Shown here one piece after another: positions 7,624 to 24,979 of a DNA stretch of 64,000 bases; the stretch's first letter is position 1; each line of letters begins with the position of its first letter. Position numbers and translations under genes: made by a program. The stretch lies in NCBI GenBank assembly GCA_947259215.1, contig CAMYLJ010000009.1, positions 24,471 through 88,470 on the forward strand. The letters run 5' to 3'. The notes under the pieces were generated by a model. It did not search any database and was not told the DNA's origin. It was given only the letters and a program-made list of their open reading frames with translations. Source of the stretch: an uncultured delta proteobacterium. Lineage in GTDB: Bacteria; Myxococcota_A; UBA9160; JAFDET01.

Positions 7624-8332
7624 TTCGAGCCATCTCGATGAAAGACCCCAGAAGGCGGCGGTCGGGCGAATCCGGCTCGAGCTCGAGCTCCGGGTGCCAC
7701 TGGACGGCCAGGAGCCACGGCGCCGACGGATCCTCCAGGGCCTCCACCGTGCCGTCCTCGGCCCAGGCCACGGCGCGCAGGCCGCGCCCGATCCGGTCCA
7801 CGGCCTGGTGGTGCCAGGACGCCACCGAGAACGATTCGGCCCCGTAGACCTTCGCCAGGCGCGAGTCGGGGGCGAGCCGCACCAGGTGGTGGGTGTGGCG
7901 CTGCTGCGACTCGCGGTGGTCGATCTCCTCGCCCACCACGTCCGGCAGGTGCGCGTGCAGGCCGCCGCCGCGCAGCACGTTCACCACCTGGAGCCCGCGG
8001 CAGATCGCCAGGGTGGGGAGCCTGCGCTCGAGCGCCGCCGCCAGCAGGGTGAGCTCGAAGGCGTCGCGCTCGGCATCCACGAAGTAGTTGCTGCCGTGCA
8101 CCGCGCCGCCGAAGAGCGAGGGATCCAGGTCGCCGCCGCCGCCGAAGACGACGCCGTCGAGCCCCTCGAGCAGCTCCTCGGGACGGTCCTCGCCCGGGGG
8201 CAACAGCAGCGGGATCCCCTCCGCCACGCGCACGGCGTCGACGTAGGCCGAGGGCAGCGAGAAGGCCAGCCGTTCCTCGCCGCTGCGATGGTAGGTCGTG
8301 ATGCCGATCCGCGGCCGCCGCCCCGGGCCCAC
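7613..8332 (-). CDS. Class I glutamine amidotransferase-like hydrolase (PuuD/peptidase C26 type)
   Basis: 239 residues, full length for gamma-glutamyl-gamma-aminobutyrate hydrolase-like proteins. The nucleophile elbow is in AICRGLQVVNV (catalytic Cys) and the catalytic His-Glu is in VQWHPELE; GVVFGGGGDLDPSLF is the typical family block. These enzymes release glutamate from gamma-glutamyl compounds. It starts with GTG three bases after the end of the glutamine synthetase-like gene. That pairing (ligase then hydrolase) recalls the PuuA/PuuD gamma-glutamylation route, though the substrate here is unknown. The pair follows purF, so a role in glutamine or amine handling tied to purine synthesis is possible. 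Confidence 0.85.
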   Translation of the reverse strand: MGPGRRPRIGITTYHRSGEERLAFSLPSAYVDAVRVAEGIPLLLPPGEDRPEELLEGLDGVVFGGGGDLDPSLFGGAVHGSNYFVDAERDAFELTLLAAALERRLPTLAICRGLQVVNVLRGGGLHAHLPDVVGEEIDHRESQQRHTHHLVRLAPDSRLAKVYGAESFSVASWHHQAVDRIGRGLRAVAWAEDGTVEALEDPSAPWLLAVQWHPELELEPDSPDRRLLGSFIEMARSGS

Positions 8333-8335
8333 GGC

Positions 8336-9693
8336 TCAGATCCGCTCGAAGAGACGCGAGCGCTCCCAGTCGGTCACGCTGGCGTCGAAGGCCTTCTGCT
8401 CCGTGCGCGCGAAGTGGAGCAGGTGGTCCACCACTTCGTCGCCGAACGCCGCGCGTGCGAAGGCGCTGGCCTCGAGCTCGGCGATGGCGTCGCGCAGCGA
8501 GCGCGGCACCTGGGGCAGCCCTTCGGCGTCGTACACGTTGCCCTCGAAGGCGGGGCCGGGATCGAGACGGCGCTCGAGCCCGTCGAGCGCCGCCGCCAGC
8601 AGCGCGGCGTACACCAGGTAGGGGTTGGCGTCGGCACCCGGAATCCGGCACTCCACCCGCAATGCGTCCCCGCGGCCCACGACCCGGAAGCCCGAGGTGC
8701 GGTTGTCCCGGCTCCAGGCCACGCCCGTCGGCGCGAAGCTGCCCGCCTGGTAGCGCTTGTAGCTGTTCACGTTCGGCGCGAAGAACCAGGCCAGCTCCCG
8801 GGCGTGGGTCAGCAGCCCGCCGAGAACGTGACGGAAGGCGTCGGACTCGCCGGCAAAGGCGGACTCGCCGCGCTCGTTCCAGAGGCTGGTGTGGACGTGC
8901 AGGCTGCTGCCGGCGAGGCCGGCATCCCACTTCGCCATGAAGGTCAGCGAGTGGCCGTGATCGGCCGCGATCTCCTTGGCGGCCTGCTTGTAGAGCACGT
9001 GGCGATCCGCCATCTCGAGGGCCGGCGCGTAGCGCAGGTTGATCTCGTGCTGCCCGGGGCCCCACTCGCCCTTGCTGAACTCCACCGGCACCCCGGAGGC
9101 GTCGACCCCGCGCCGGATGGCCCCCACCACGTGCTCGGCGAAGGTCCCCGAGAGCACGTGGTAGTCCTCGATGTAGGCGGCGGTGGTGCTGAGGTCGCGG
9201 TAGCCGAGCTCGTGGGCCTCGCGATAGCTGTCGCGGAAGAGGTAGAACTCGAGCTCGCTGGCCATCTGGGCCTCGTAGCCCGCCTCGCGCAGGCGCTCGA
9301 GCTGCCGGCTGAGGATGCGGCGCGGCGACACCTCGATGGGCTCGCCGGTCTCCTCGTCATGGGCGTCGCAGAGCACGATGGCGGTGCCCTCGAGCCAGGC
9401 CGCACGGCGCAGGGTGCCGAGGTCCGGCACCGCGTGCAGATCGCCGTAGCCCGTGTCCCAGCTGGTGTAGGCGTAACCCGGGGTCGGATCCATCTCCATG
9501 TCGCACGCGAGCAGGTAGTCGCAGACGTGCATGCCCCCCTCCACCACCTCGTCCAGGAAGAAGGGCGCGTGGATGCGCTTGCCCACCAGACGCCCGTACA
9601 GGTCCGGCAGCGCCGTGATGAGCGTGTGGATGCTGCCCGAGGCCACCTCGCGCCGCAGCGCCTCCAGGTGGAGTCGGCCGGCCGGAGGCTCGC

Positions 9694-9697
<4 letters not shown>
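8336..9697 (-). CDS. Glutamine synthetase-family ligase (GlnA-like/PuuA-like)
   Basis: 453 residues. It carries the catalytic beta-grasp and barrel features of glutamine synthetases: the metal-ligand block ASELEFYLF, GQHEINL, SSLHVHTSLW, the NVNSYKR loop, WSRDNRTSGFRV and the C-terminal ECRIPGADANPYL. No adenylylation-loop NLYDLP motif is present. This favours the GlnT/PuuA subfamily, which ligates glutamate to amines, over the assimilatory GlnA. The GTG start overlaps the purF stop by 4 bases (GTGA), so it is translationally coupled to purine synthesis genes. Substrate specificity is unknown; gamma-glutamylation of an amine is inferred from the neighbour hydrolase. Confidence 0.85.
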
Positions 9698-13417
<3,720 letters not shown>

Positions 13418-13421
<4 letters not shown>

Positions 13422-14104
13422 GCGGCCTTCCCGCGACCCTGCACGAAGTCCACCAGGGATCCGAGGATGCGCGCCCCATCGGTTCCGCCGACCACCGGCT
13501 CCACGGCATGCTCGGGGTGGGGCATCATCCCGAAGACGTTCCCCGCCTCGTTCGCGACGCCGGCGATGTCGTTGCGCGACCCGTTGGGGTTCTCGCAGTA
13601 GCGCAGCAGCACCTGCCCCCGCTCCTCCAGCCGGGCCAGCGTGGCGTCGTCGGCGAAGTACGACCCCTCGCCGTGCTTGACCGGGATGTGCAGGATCTCG
13701 CCGACCCGGGCCCGCGACGTGAAGGGCGGCGCGCTGCGCTCCACCCGCAACGCGACGTGCTCGCACACGAAGTGCAGGTCGCGGTTGCGCAGGAGCGCGC
13801 CGGGCAGGAGCCCCGACTCGCACAGGATCTGGAAGCCGTTGCAGATTCCGAGTACCGGCCCGCCCGCCTCGGCGAAGCGGCGCACCGCCGCCATCACCGG
13901 CGAGAAGCGCGCCATGGCGCCGCAGCGGAGGTAGTCGCCGTAGGAGAAGCCGCCGGGGAGCAGGACCGCCCGGGTGTCGGCCGGCAGGTCCGCGCTCTTG
14001 TGCCAGGCCAGCTCGGACGGGACCCCGAGCACCGACTTCATCGCGAAGCGCGTGTCCCGATCGTCGTTCGAGCCGGGGAACTGGATGACGGAGAACACGT
14101 GCAC
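13418..14104 (-). CDS. purQ: Phosphoribosylformylglycinamidine synthase glutaminase subunit PurQ
   Basis: 228 residues, the normal length. It hydrolyses glutamine and channels ammonia to PurL. It shows [10 protein letters not shown] at the start, [13 protein letters not shown], the nucleophile elbow GICNGFQIL and the catalytic His-Glu in [11 protein letters not shown]. The GTG start at 14104 gives [13 protein letters not shown], which fits the family N-terminus; a second in-frame GTG two codons later is possible. It lies 72 bases downstream of the inserted phosphoesterase gene and is coupled by an ATGA overlap to purL. Confidence 0.97.
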
Positions 14105-14176
14105 CTCGTGACGGACGGTGAGGATTCCGAGCGTCGCTCCCTCGAAGTCGAAAAGCGTAATGGGGACGGGGGGATT

Positions 14177-15241
14177 CTACCGATGGGGCGGCGGCGGGTC
14201 AACGCGTTCCACACGCCCCTGGCGGTCGACCGCGAAGGCCGCCCGGGGGCGCGCCCGCGGGCCCCAGGGCTGCCAGCGCGGGACCGTGTAGAGAGTGGCG
14301 CGCAGCCGGGCACCCTCCCCCGCCCCCACCCGGTCGAGGCGGGCGAAGCCCAGCTCCCGGGCCGTGAAGAGCACGCCGTCGCCGGCGAGCTTGATGCGCC
14401 GGGCGCTGCCGCCGGCTCCCGCCACCACCTGGAGGAAGGGGTACGGTGCCTCCGCCTGGACCGCGCCCAGGTAGTGCTCGTGGCCCGCCAGCACCGCGTG
14501 CACCCGGCGCGGGGACGCGGCCAGGATGGCACCCACCCGCTCCAGGTACTCCGCCTCGGACGGGTCCCGGTCCGCCGGCACCAGAGGGTGGTGGAGCGCG
14601 AGGACCCGCCACTCGCCGGGCGCCTCGGCCAGGGCCCGCGCCAGCTCCGCCTCGCCCCGTCCCTCGCGCAGCGCGGGCGAGTCGACGAGCAGCAGGCTCA
14701 CGCTCCCGGGGAGGTCCACGCGTTCGACCACGCCGGCGGGAACGTGCCAGCTCGACACGAAGCGGGGGACCTCTTCCCGCTGGAGCGCGGCGCTGCCCTC
14801 GGTGTAGAGGTCGTGGTTCCCGAGCACGGCGAGGATGCGGGCGTCGCGGCGTCGCTCCTCGGGCGGGAGGAGACAGGCATCGGCCACCTCGCCGGAGCGG
14901 GGCGCGTCCAGGACGGCGAAGCGGCAGAAGGGGCGCACCACGTTGGCGCGGATCCGAGCCACCAGCTCGTCGCTGCGCAGGCCGCGCGGGTAGAAGTTGT
15001 CGCCCAGCAGGATCAGCGCGTCCGCAGGCCGGCGGCGGTCCTCCGCCGCCAGGGCCGCGCCCACCACGTAGGGCTCGTGGCGGATGCCCAGACCCTCGGG
15101 CGCGAAGCCGGCGTCGCCGACGGCGAGCAGCGACACGGCCGCGTCCTGCGACGGTGCGGGTGCAGCCGTGGCGCCCATCCAGACGAAGGCCGCGGCCGCG
15201 GCGAGCGAGACGGCCCCCAGGAAGCGCGCGAACCGGATCAA
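14177..15241 (-). CDS. Exported metallophosphoesterase inserted in the pur cluster
   Basis: 354 residues with an N-terminal signal peptide ([20 protein letters not shown], ending about Ala27). The calcineurin-like dimetal site is complete: GDAG (42-45), GDNFY (80-84), GNHD (141-144), HHPL about 205 and GHEH about 237. Spacing is close to purple (tartrate-resistant) acid phosphatases, so phosphomonoester hydrolysis outside the cytoplasm is likely. The start is TTG 15241, overlapping the purS stop by 4 bases (TTGA); no ATG or GTG exists between that stop and the signal peptide. It splits purS from purQ. A salvage role releasing nucleosides from nucleotides would fit but is inference. Confidence 0.85.
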   Translation of the reverse strand: MIRFARFLGAVSLAAAAAFVWMGATAAPAPSQDAAVSLLAVGDAGFAPEGLGIRHEPYVVGAALAAEDRRRPADALILLGDNFYPRGLRSDELVARIRANVVRPFCRFAVLDAPRSGEVADACLLPPEERRRDARILAVLGNHDLYTEGSAALQREEVPRFVSSWHVPAGVVERVDLPGSVSLLLVDSPALREGRGEAELARALAEAPGEWRVLALHHPLVPADRDPSEAEYLERVGAILAASPRRVHAVLAGHEHYLGAVQAEAPYPFLQVVAGAGGSARRIKLAGDGVLFTARELGFARLDRVGAGEGARLRATLYTVPRWQPWGPRARPRAAFAVDRQGRVERVDPPPPHR

Positions 15242-15486
15242 GACTCGATGGACTCGACGCGGAAGTCCTCGATCACCGGATTGGCCAGCAGCTTTTCCGC
15301 CAGCTCCGACAGCAGCGCCGCGGCCTCCTCGCGATCGGCGGCAGGCTCCAGCGTGAGCTCGAAGCGCTTGCCCTGGCGCACGTCGCGGACGGCGTCGTAG
15401 CCGAGGAAGCGGGCGGCGTGCTGGATGGCCTGGCCCTGCGGGTCGAGCACGTCCGGCTTCAGGGTCACGGTGACGACGGCCTTCAC
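15238..15486 (-). CDS. purS: Phosphoribosylformylglycinamidine synthase subunit PurS
   Basis: 82 residues, the standard length for PurS, which bridges PurL and PurQ in the FGAM synthase complex. The sequence KAVVTVTLKPDVLDPQGQAI followed by LGYDAVRDVRQGKRFEL is diagnostic. The GTG start overlaps the purB stop (GTGA) and its own stop overlaps the next gene (TTGA). Its presence explains the short PurL: the enzyme is the three-subunit type. Confidence 0.96.
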   Translation of the reverse strand: MKAVVTVTLKPDVLDPQGQAIQHAARFLGYDAVRDVRQGKRFELTLEPAADREEAAALLSELAEKLLANPVIEDFRVESIES

Positions 15487-16805
15487 GAATCCTCTCCCAA
15501 CGCCCTGGCGAAGATGGCATCCACGTGGCGCAGCGCCACCTCCAGACTGAAGGCGCGCTCGATCTCCTCGCGCGAGAGCACCTTGCTGATCTCGCCGTCG
15601 GCCAGCACGCGCGTGAGGAGCGCATCCGGCGCCACCGGCTCCTCGGCGGCCTGGCGCCAGATCTCCATGGCGTGTCCCTGCACCAGCGCGTAGGCGTCCT
15701 CGCGGGTGAGCCCCTTGCGGGCCAGCTCCAGCAGCAGGGTGCCGCTGTAGACCAGCCCGCCGGTGAGCTCCAGGTTGCGGCGCATGCGCTCGGGGAATAC
15801 GACCAGCCCCTCGACCAGGCCGGCGAAGCGCTGCAGCAGGAAGTCGAGCAGGGTGCAGGCGTCCGGGAGGACGATGCGCTCCACCGACGAGTTGCTCATG
15901 TCACGCTCGTGCCAGAGCGCCAGGTTCTCCAGGCCCGCCACCGCGTAGCCGCGCATCACGCGGGCCAGCCCGGAGACGTTCTCGAAGCGCCAGGGGTTGC
16001 GCTTGTGGGGCATGGCCGAGGAGCCCTTCTGGCCCCGCCCGAACTCCTCCTCCACCTCGCGCACCTCGGTCCGCGCCAGGTGCCGGAACTCGACGGCGAA
16101 CTTGTCCAGGCTCGACGCCACCAGGGCCAGGGTCGAGAGCAGCTGGGCGTGGCGGTCGCGCTGCACCACCTGGGTGGCGGCGGGCTCGAAGCCGATCCCG
16201 AGCCGCGCGCACACGGCCTCTTCCACGGCCGGCTCCAGGTGGGCGAAGGTGCCGACGGCGCCGGAGATCTTGCCCACCGCGGCCTCGGCCAGCGCCCGAT
16301 CCAGACGCACCCGGTTGCGGCCCATCTCCTGGGCGAACACCAGCAGCTTCAGGCCGAACGTGGTGGGCTCGCCGTGCACCCCGTGGGTGCGGCCCACCGT
16401 CGGCGTGTGCCGGTGCTCGCGGGCTCGCGCCACCAGCGCCGCCTCCACTCGCGCCACGCCCTCCTGCAGCACGCGCCCGGCGTCGCGGATCTGGAGCGCG
16501 AGCGCGGTGTCGAGCACGTCGCTCGAGGTCATGCCGAAGTGCACGTAGCGCGAGTCGGGACCGACGTTCTCGGCCACGTTGGTGAGGAACGCGATCACGT
16601 CGTGGCGCACCTCGCGCTCGATCTCCGCGACGCGCGCCGGGTCGAAGTCCGCCTTGCGACGGATCGTCTCGACCGCCTTGGGCGGGATCACGCCCCGCTC
16701 GGCCAGCACGTCGCAGACCGCCAGCTCGACCTCGAGCCAGCGCGCGTAGCGCGCCGCTTCGGTCCACAGCTTGGCCATCTCGGGGCGGGAGTAGCGCTCG
16801 ATCAC
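15483..16805 (-). CDS. purB: Adenylosuccinate lyase PurB
   Basis: 440 residues. It cleaves SAICAR and adenylosuccinate, releasing fumarate. Fumarase-superfamily signatures are clear: TSSDVLDTALALQ, GRTHGVHGEPTTFGLK and the flexible catalytic loop GSSAMPHKRNP. The start is the GTG at 16805 giving [15 protein letters not shown], the conserved beginning of the short PurB class; it overlaps the cdsA stop by 4 bases. The in-frame extension upstream is shadow of cdsA. Confidence 0.97.
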   Translation of the reverse strand: MIERYSRPEMAKLWTEAARYARWLEVELAVCDVLAERGVIPPKAVETIRRKADFDPARVAEIEREVRHDVIAFLTNVAENVGPDSRYVHFGMTSSDVLDTALALQIRDAGRVLQEGVARVEAALVARAREHRHTPTVGRTHGVHGEPTTFGLKLLVFAQEMGRNRVRLDRALAEAAVGKISGAVGTFAHLEPAVEEAVCARLGIGFEPAATQVVQRDRHAQLLSTLALVASSLDKFAVEFRHLARTEVREVEEEFGRGQKGSSAMPHKRNPWRFENVSGLARVMRGYAVAGLENLALWHERDMSNSSVERIVLPDACTLLDFLLQRFAGLVEGLVVFPERMRRNLELTGGLVYSGTLLLELARKGLTREDAYALVQGHAMEIWRQAAEEPVAPDALLTRVLADGEISKVLSREEIERAFSLEVALRHVDAIFARALGEDS

Positions 16806-17791
16806 GGCCGGAACTCCTGCGCGTACACCAGCGCCAGCATCGCGTAGTACATCACGGGAATCCCCAGCAGGCTCGAGTCCAGCCGGTCCAGGACGCCGCC
16901 CATGCCCGGCAGGAGCTGGCCCGCGTCCTTCTGGTCGGCGTCGCGCTTCAGCAGCGACTCCACCAGGTCGCCCACGATCCCGACGGTCGAGATGAGCAGC
17001 CCCAGGAGTGCCGCCGTGCCGAAGCCGAAGACCGCGGAGAGCTCGGGCCAGAAGAGGTCGAAGAGCCCCTTGGCGGCCACGCCGCCCAGGGCGCCGGTCA
17101 ACACGCCGCCGATGGCGCCTTCCAGCGTCTTTCCCGGACTGATGCGTGGCGCCAGCTTTCGCTTGCCGTAGGCGCGACCGGCGAAGTACGCACCCGCATC
17201 GGAGAGCACCACGCAGGTGGCGCAGTAGATCACCAGGAAGATGCCGACCTCCGGGTGCAGGTCCACGGGCGCGAAGCCGCCCCACTTGGCGCGCACCACG
17301 TTGTCGAAGTTGCGCAGCACCACGGCGTGGGAGAACAGCCAGCCCGCGTAGAAGACCCCGAAGAAGGTGCCCGAGATGCTCGCCAGGGCGTCCTTGATCT
17401 CGGCCTTGCGCAGCTGCGCCACCATCACGCCCAGGAGCACCGCCGTCATCAGGATGGTGGCGTGGTATTCGTTGCCGACGTAGGCCACCACCGGCAGCGC
17501 CGCGCCCGCGGCATAGCCAGCTCCCTCCAGCGGCTCGGCGCCCTTCGCCTCGATCATCTGGTAGAACTCGCGCAGCATGAGCAGGACGAACACGACCACG
17601 ACCGCCAGGTAGACGAGTCCGCCCAGCACGATCACGTAGAGGACCGCGGGCACCAGCACCGCGGCGGTGAGCGCCCGGCGCGTCAGATTCGACAGGGGCT
17701 TGCGCCCGGCCGGCGGCGGGTCCGGCGGCCGCGGGTGCAGCGGCTCGGGCCCGGTCGCCTCCGTCGCCTGGATGGGCGTGCCCTCGCTCAC
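16802..17791 (-). CDS. cdsA: Phosphatidate cytidylyltransferase CdsA
   Basis: 329 residues. It makes CDP-diacylglycerol from phosphatidate and CTP for phospholipid synthesis. A Pro-rich cytoplasmic N-terminus (about 40 residues) precedes about eight membrane segments. The C-terminal signature is [18 protein letters not shown] followed by [10 protein letters not shown]; the position usually His in PGHGG is Met here, a substitution seen by eye and worth noting but not obviously inactivating. GTG start overlapping the dut stop; its own stop overlaps purB. A membrane-lipid gene coupled at both ends to nucleotide genes is an unusual setting. Confidence 0.94.
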   Translation of the reverse strand: MSEGTPIQATEATGPEPLHPRPPDPPPAGRKPLSNLTRRALTAAVLVPAVLYVIVLGGLVYLAVVVVFVLLMLREFYQMIEAKGAEPLEGAGYAAGAALPVVAYVGNEYHATILMTAVLLGVMVAQLRKAEIKDALASISGTFFGVFYAGWLFSHAVVLRNFDNVVRAKWGGFAPVDLHPEVGIFLVIYCATCVVLSDAGAYFAGRAYGKRKLAPRISPGKTLEGAIGGVLTGALGGVAAKGLFDLFWPELSAVFGFGTAALLGLLISTVGIVGDLVESLLKRDADQKDAGQLLPGMGGVLDRLDSSLLGIPVMYYAMLALVYAQEFRP

Positions 17792-18266
17792 GATGCTCCT
17801 TCGTTCGCTCCGCCCCGGCCGGTGTGTCCGAACCCGCCGCCAGCGCGCGCCGTCGTGTCCAACGCCTCCACCTCGATCGGGGCCACCCGGGCCACGGGAG
17901 CGACCACGAGCTGCGCGATGCGGTCTCCGCGGCGGATGGTCACCGGCTCGGCGCCGGTGTTGAGCAGGATGACCTTCAGTTCACCCCGATAGTCGGAGTC
18001 TATCGTACCCGGGGCGTTGGGCAGCGTGATCCCATGGCGCAGGGCCAGACCGCTGCGCGGACGGACCTGACCCTCGTAGCCCTCCGGGATCGCCAGCGCG
18101 AAGCCGGTGGGCACCAGCGCGCGCGCCCCGGGCGCCAGCACCAGCTCGGCCTCCACGGCCGCGGGCAGGTCGAGGCCGGCGGCGCCGGGCGTCGCCGCGC
18201 GGGGCAGGGGCAGGTCCTCGGCGCCGGGCTGGCGCGCGATCCGGACCTGCAGCGGCCCCGGGCCGG

Positions 18267-18270
<4 letters not shown>
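17788..18270 (-). CDS. dut: dUTP diphosphatase Dut
   Basis: 160 residues, a typical trimeric dUTPase. It hydrolyses dUTP to dUMP and pyrophosphate, keeping uracil out of DNA and feeding dTMP synthesis. Motifs in order: [16 protein letters not shown] (motif 2), [13 protein letters not shown] (motif 3, catalytic Asp), RGDRIAQLV (motif 4) and the C-terminal GGFGHTGR arm. The start is GTG 18270, overlapping the pnp stop (GTGA). Longer in-frame starts would run backwards into pnp. Confidence 0.96.
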
Positions 18271-20450
<2,180 letters not shown>

Positions 20451-20463
20451 GATTTCCCTCTCC

Positions 20464-20481
20464 CCCGAGTCTCTGCTCGGG
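20464..20481 (-). promoter_or_regulatory. Hairpin in the rpsO-pnp intergenic leader
   Basis: A 6-bp perfect GC-rich stem (CCCGAG with CTCGGG) around a 6-base loop, ending 13 bases before the pnp start codon and just upstream of its ribosome site. In enterobacteria a hairpin between rpsO and pnp is cut by RNase III and lets PNPase repress its own mRNA. The same position here suggests an analogous control site, by inference only. It has no U-tract, so a terminator is unlikely. Confidence 0.5.
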
Positions 20482-20531
20482 TGGGGACGGTACGCGCGGG
20501 GATGGGATCGAGGGGTCGATCCGACGCGAGG

Positions 20532-20798
20532 CTAGCGACGCAGCCCGAGGCGCTGGATCAGATCCTTGTAGCGCGCGGCGTCCTTCTTGCGGAGGTAGTC
20601 CAGCAGACGCCGGCGCCGACTCACCATGCGGAGAAGACCGCGACGTGAGTGGTGATCCTTGGCGTGCACCTTGAAGTGCTCGGAGAGCTCGTTGATCCGC
20701 TCGGTCAGCAACGCCACCTGTACCTCGGCCGAGCCCGTATCGGACTCGCCCCGGCGGTGTTCCTGCACTACTTCTGATTTCTTTTGTGCGCTGATCAA
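20532..20798 (-). CDS. rpsO: 30S ribosomal protein S15
   Basis: 88 residues, the normal S15 length, binding 16S rRNA in the platform. Conserved blocks are [35 protein letters not shown] and [12 protein letters not shown]. The start must be the TTG at 20798 ([14 protein letters not shown]) to give the family length; no ATG or GTG fits, and the longer frame adds an N-terminus foreign to S15. A TTG start for a highly expressed ribosomal protein is notable. Stop TAG; 81 bases to pnp. Confidence 0.95.
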   Translation of the reverse strand: MISAQKKSEVVQEHRRGESDTGSAEVQVALLTERINELSEHFKVHAKDHHSRRGLLRMVSRRRRLLDYLRKKDAARYKDLIQRLGLRR

Positions 20799-20919
20799 CG
20801 CGCTGTCCCGTCTCGAAAACCCGCGACCCGATGTCGCTGCTACCGTCCTGTTTCTTTCTTCTACGGGCGGGTGAGTACCAAAGTCCCGTGGGGGAGGCAA
20901 CCAGTGCCCGGGCGGGCGC

Positions 20920-21846
20920 TCAGGCGGCTGGGGGCGGGAGCACCCGCAGGGGCCGCAGCCGGTAGTCCGGGTGCAGCTCCATCACGGCCAGCAGGCGGCC
21001 GTCCGCTCCCTGGACGGCCACGCGCGTGCCGGGCCCGTCCGGGAAGCGGGTGCGGGGCACGGCCAGGTCGCTGCCGTTGGCCACGCGTCGGGCCTCTTCG
21101 TCCCCAAGGGACAGCACCGGTAGGCCCAGGGCCTCCACCTCCGGCACCAGACGCTCGGCGATCTTGCCGGCCGCGGCCTCCTGCTCGAGGGTCTCGAAGG
21201 GCGCCGCCTGCTCCAGGCCGAAGGGACCGCTGCGGGTGCGCCGCAACGAGTCCAGATAGGCGCCGCAGCCGAGGGCCTCCCCCACGTCCGCCGCCAGGCT
21301 GCGCACGTAGGTGCCCGGCGAGCAGACGACCTCGATCTGGGCCAGCGGGGGCTCGTAGCGGAGCAGCGCGAAGCGCTCCACGCGCACCCCCCGCGGCTCC
21401 CGCTCCACCTGCTCTCCGCGGCGCGCGAGCTTGTGCAGCGGAACCCCCTGCACCTTCACGGCGCTGTACATGGGCGGCGTCTGGAGGATGTCGCCCTCGA
21501 AGCGGGTCAGCGCCGCGCGCACCGCCGCCTCGTCGGGCAGCGCGCCCTCGAACCGCTCCAGCACCGTGCCGTCGCGATCCAGGGTGTCCGTGCGCGCTCC
21601 CAGGCGGATCGCGCCGACGTACTCCTTGGCGCCTCCCTCGACGAAGGGAATGAGCTTCGTGGCGTCGCGAATCGCCAGGGGCAGCACGCCCGTCGCCTGG
21701 GGATCCAGGGTGCCCAGGTGGCCCACGCGACGCGTGCCGAGCCAGCGGCGTGCGGCGTCCACCACGTCGTGGGAGGTCATGCCGCTCGGCTTGTCCACGA
21801 CCAGGAAGCCCGAGGGTCCGGGACGCTCGCGCCTACGCTTCGCCAT
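20920..21846 (-). CDS. truB: tRNA pseudouridine(55) synthase TruB
   Basis: 308 residues. It makes the TpsiC-loop pseudouridine 55 in tRNAs. N-terminal [16 protein letters not shown], then the catalytic block [17 protein letters not shown] (active-site Asp), [10 protein letters not shown], and a C-terminal PUA-like segment. The ATG lies inside the rbfA 3' end (14-base overlap), so the two are probably translationally coupled. The following 121 bases to rpsO likely carry the rpsO promoter and leader, but no convincing hexamers were found. Confidence 0.97.
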   Translation of the reverse strand: MAKRRRERPGPSGFLVVDKPSGMTSHDVVDAARRWLGTRRVGHLGTLDPQATGVLPLAIRDATKLIPFVEGGAKEYVGAIRLGARTDTLDRDGTVLERFEGALPDEAAVRAALTRFEGDILQTPPMYSAVKVQGVPLHKLARRGEQVEREPRGVRVERFALLRYEPPLAQIEVVCSPGTYVRSLAADVGEALGCGAYLDSLRRTRSGPFGLEQAAPFETLEQEAAAGKIAERLVPEVEALGLPVLSLGDEEARRVANGSDLAVPRTRFPDGPGTRVAVQGADGRLLAVMELHPDYRLRPLRVLPPPAA

Positions 21847-22219
21847 CGCCCGCCTCCACCTCGACTTCGCCGGGCGCCACGTCCGCCTCGCGCAGGGTGG
21901 CCAGGGTGCGGTCCCCGAGCTCGAGGGAGCGGTCGTGCCGGAAGCGCAGCTCGGGCACCCGCTTCAGAGGCAGGCTCTTGGCCAGCCGCCGGCGCAGGAA
22001 GCCCGCGGCGCTCTCCAGTCCGGCCTGCACCTCCGCCGGATCGGGCGCGGCGGCCGCCGGCAGCGGGCTCCACCAGACACCGGCGTTCGAGAGGTCGGGC
22101 GCCACATCGACACGGGTCAGGGTCAGCAGACCGATGCGCGGATCGGTGACGTCGCGCCGCAGCAGCAGCGCCAGCTCGGCGCGGATCTGCTCGGCGATGC
22201 GTTCGGTCCGGCGCGACAT
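21833..22219 (-). CDS. rbfA: Ribosome-binding factor A
   Basis: 128 residues. It is a late 16S-maturation factor for the 30S subunit, with a KH-like fold. Typical N-terminus RTERIAEQIRAELALLLRRDVTDPRIGLLTLT and the C-terminal half KRVPELRFRHDRSLELG. A small Pro/Ala-rich insertion (PLPAAAAPDPAE) replaces the usual loop. It sits in the conserved infB-ylxP-rbfA-truB order. Confidence 0.95.
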   Translation of the reverse strand: MSRRTERIAEQIRAELALLLRRDVTDPRIGLLTLTRVDVAPDLSNAGVWWSPLPAAAAPDPAEVQAGLESAAGFLRRRLAKSLPLKRVPELRFRHDRSLELGDRTLATLREADVAPGEVEVEAGDGEA

Positions 22220-22226
22220 GGCTCGG

Positions 22227-22540
22227 CTACTCCTCGGGATCGGCCGGCTCGACGTGGGGCAGCGACAGGATCTCCACGTCCGAGCCCGTCACCTCCGCCA
22301 GATGGAGCCCCTCGATGAAGTCCAACGCCCGGTCCAGCACCCGGCGCACGCTGACCCCGTCGCTTCCGGCTGCGGCCAGGCCCAGGGTCACGCGTTGCCA
22401 GGTGTCCTGTCCGCCCACTTCCGCCACGGCCAGGTTGAAGCGGTTGCGCACGCGCTGAGTGATCGAACGCACCACTCCCCGCTTCTGTTTCAACGACTGC
22501 GAACCGTGGACGTGAAGCTCGACGAGCGCGGCGCCGACGA

Positions 22541-22544
<4 letters not shown>
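22227..22544 (-). CDS. ylxP: YlxP/DUF503 family protein
   Basis: 105 residues. DUF503 proteins usually sit between infB and rbfA, as here; YlxP has been linked to 30S assembly in other bacteria. The family pattern MIVGAALVELHVHGSQSLKQKR followed by VRNRFNLAVAEVGGQDTWQR is clear. The ATG start overlaps the infB stop by 4 bases. Molecular role still poorly defined. Confidence 0.9.
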
Positions 22545-24973
<2,429 letters not shown>

Positions 24974-24979
24974 GCGCCC

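Noticed and set aside
4932..9065. A 1377-codon minus-strand open frame
   Set aside because: It crosses the lipoprotein, SDR, PilZ and amidotransferase genes in another frame; the translation is Arg/Gly/Pro-rich low complexity, the usual look of a shadow frame.
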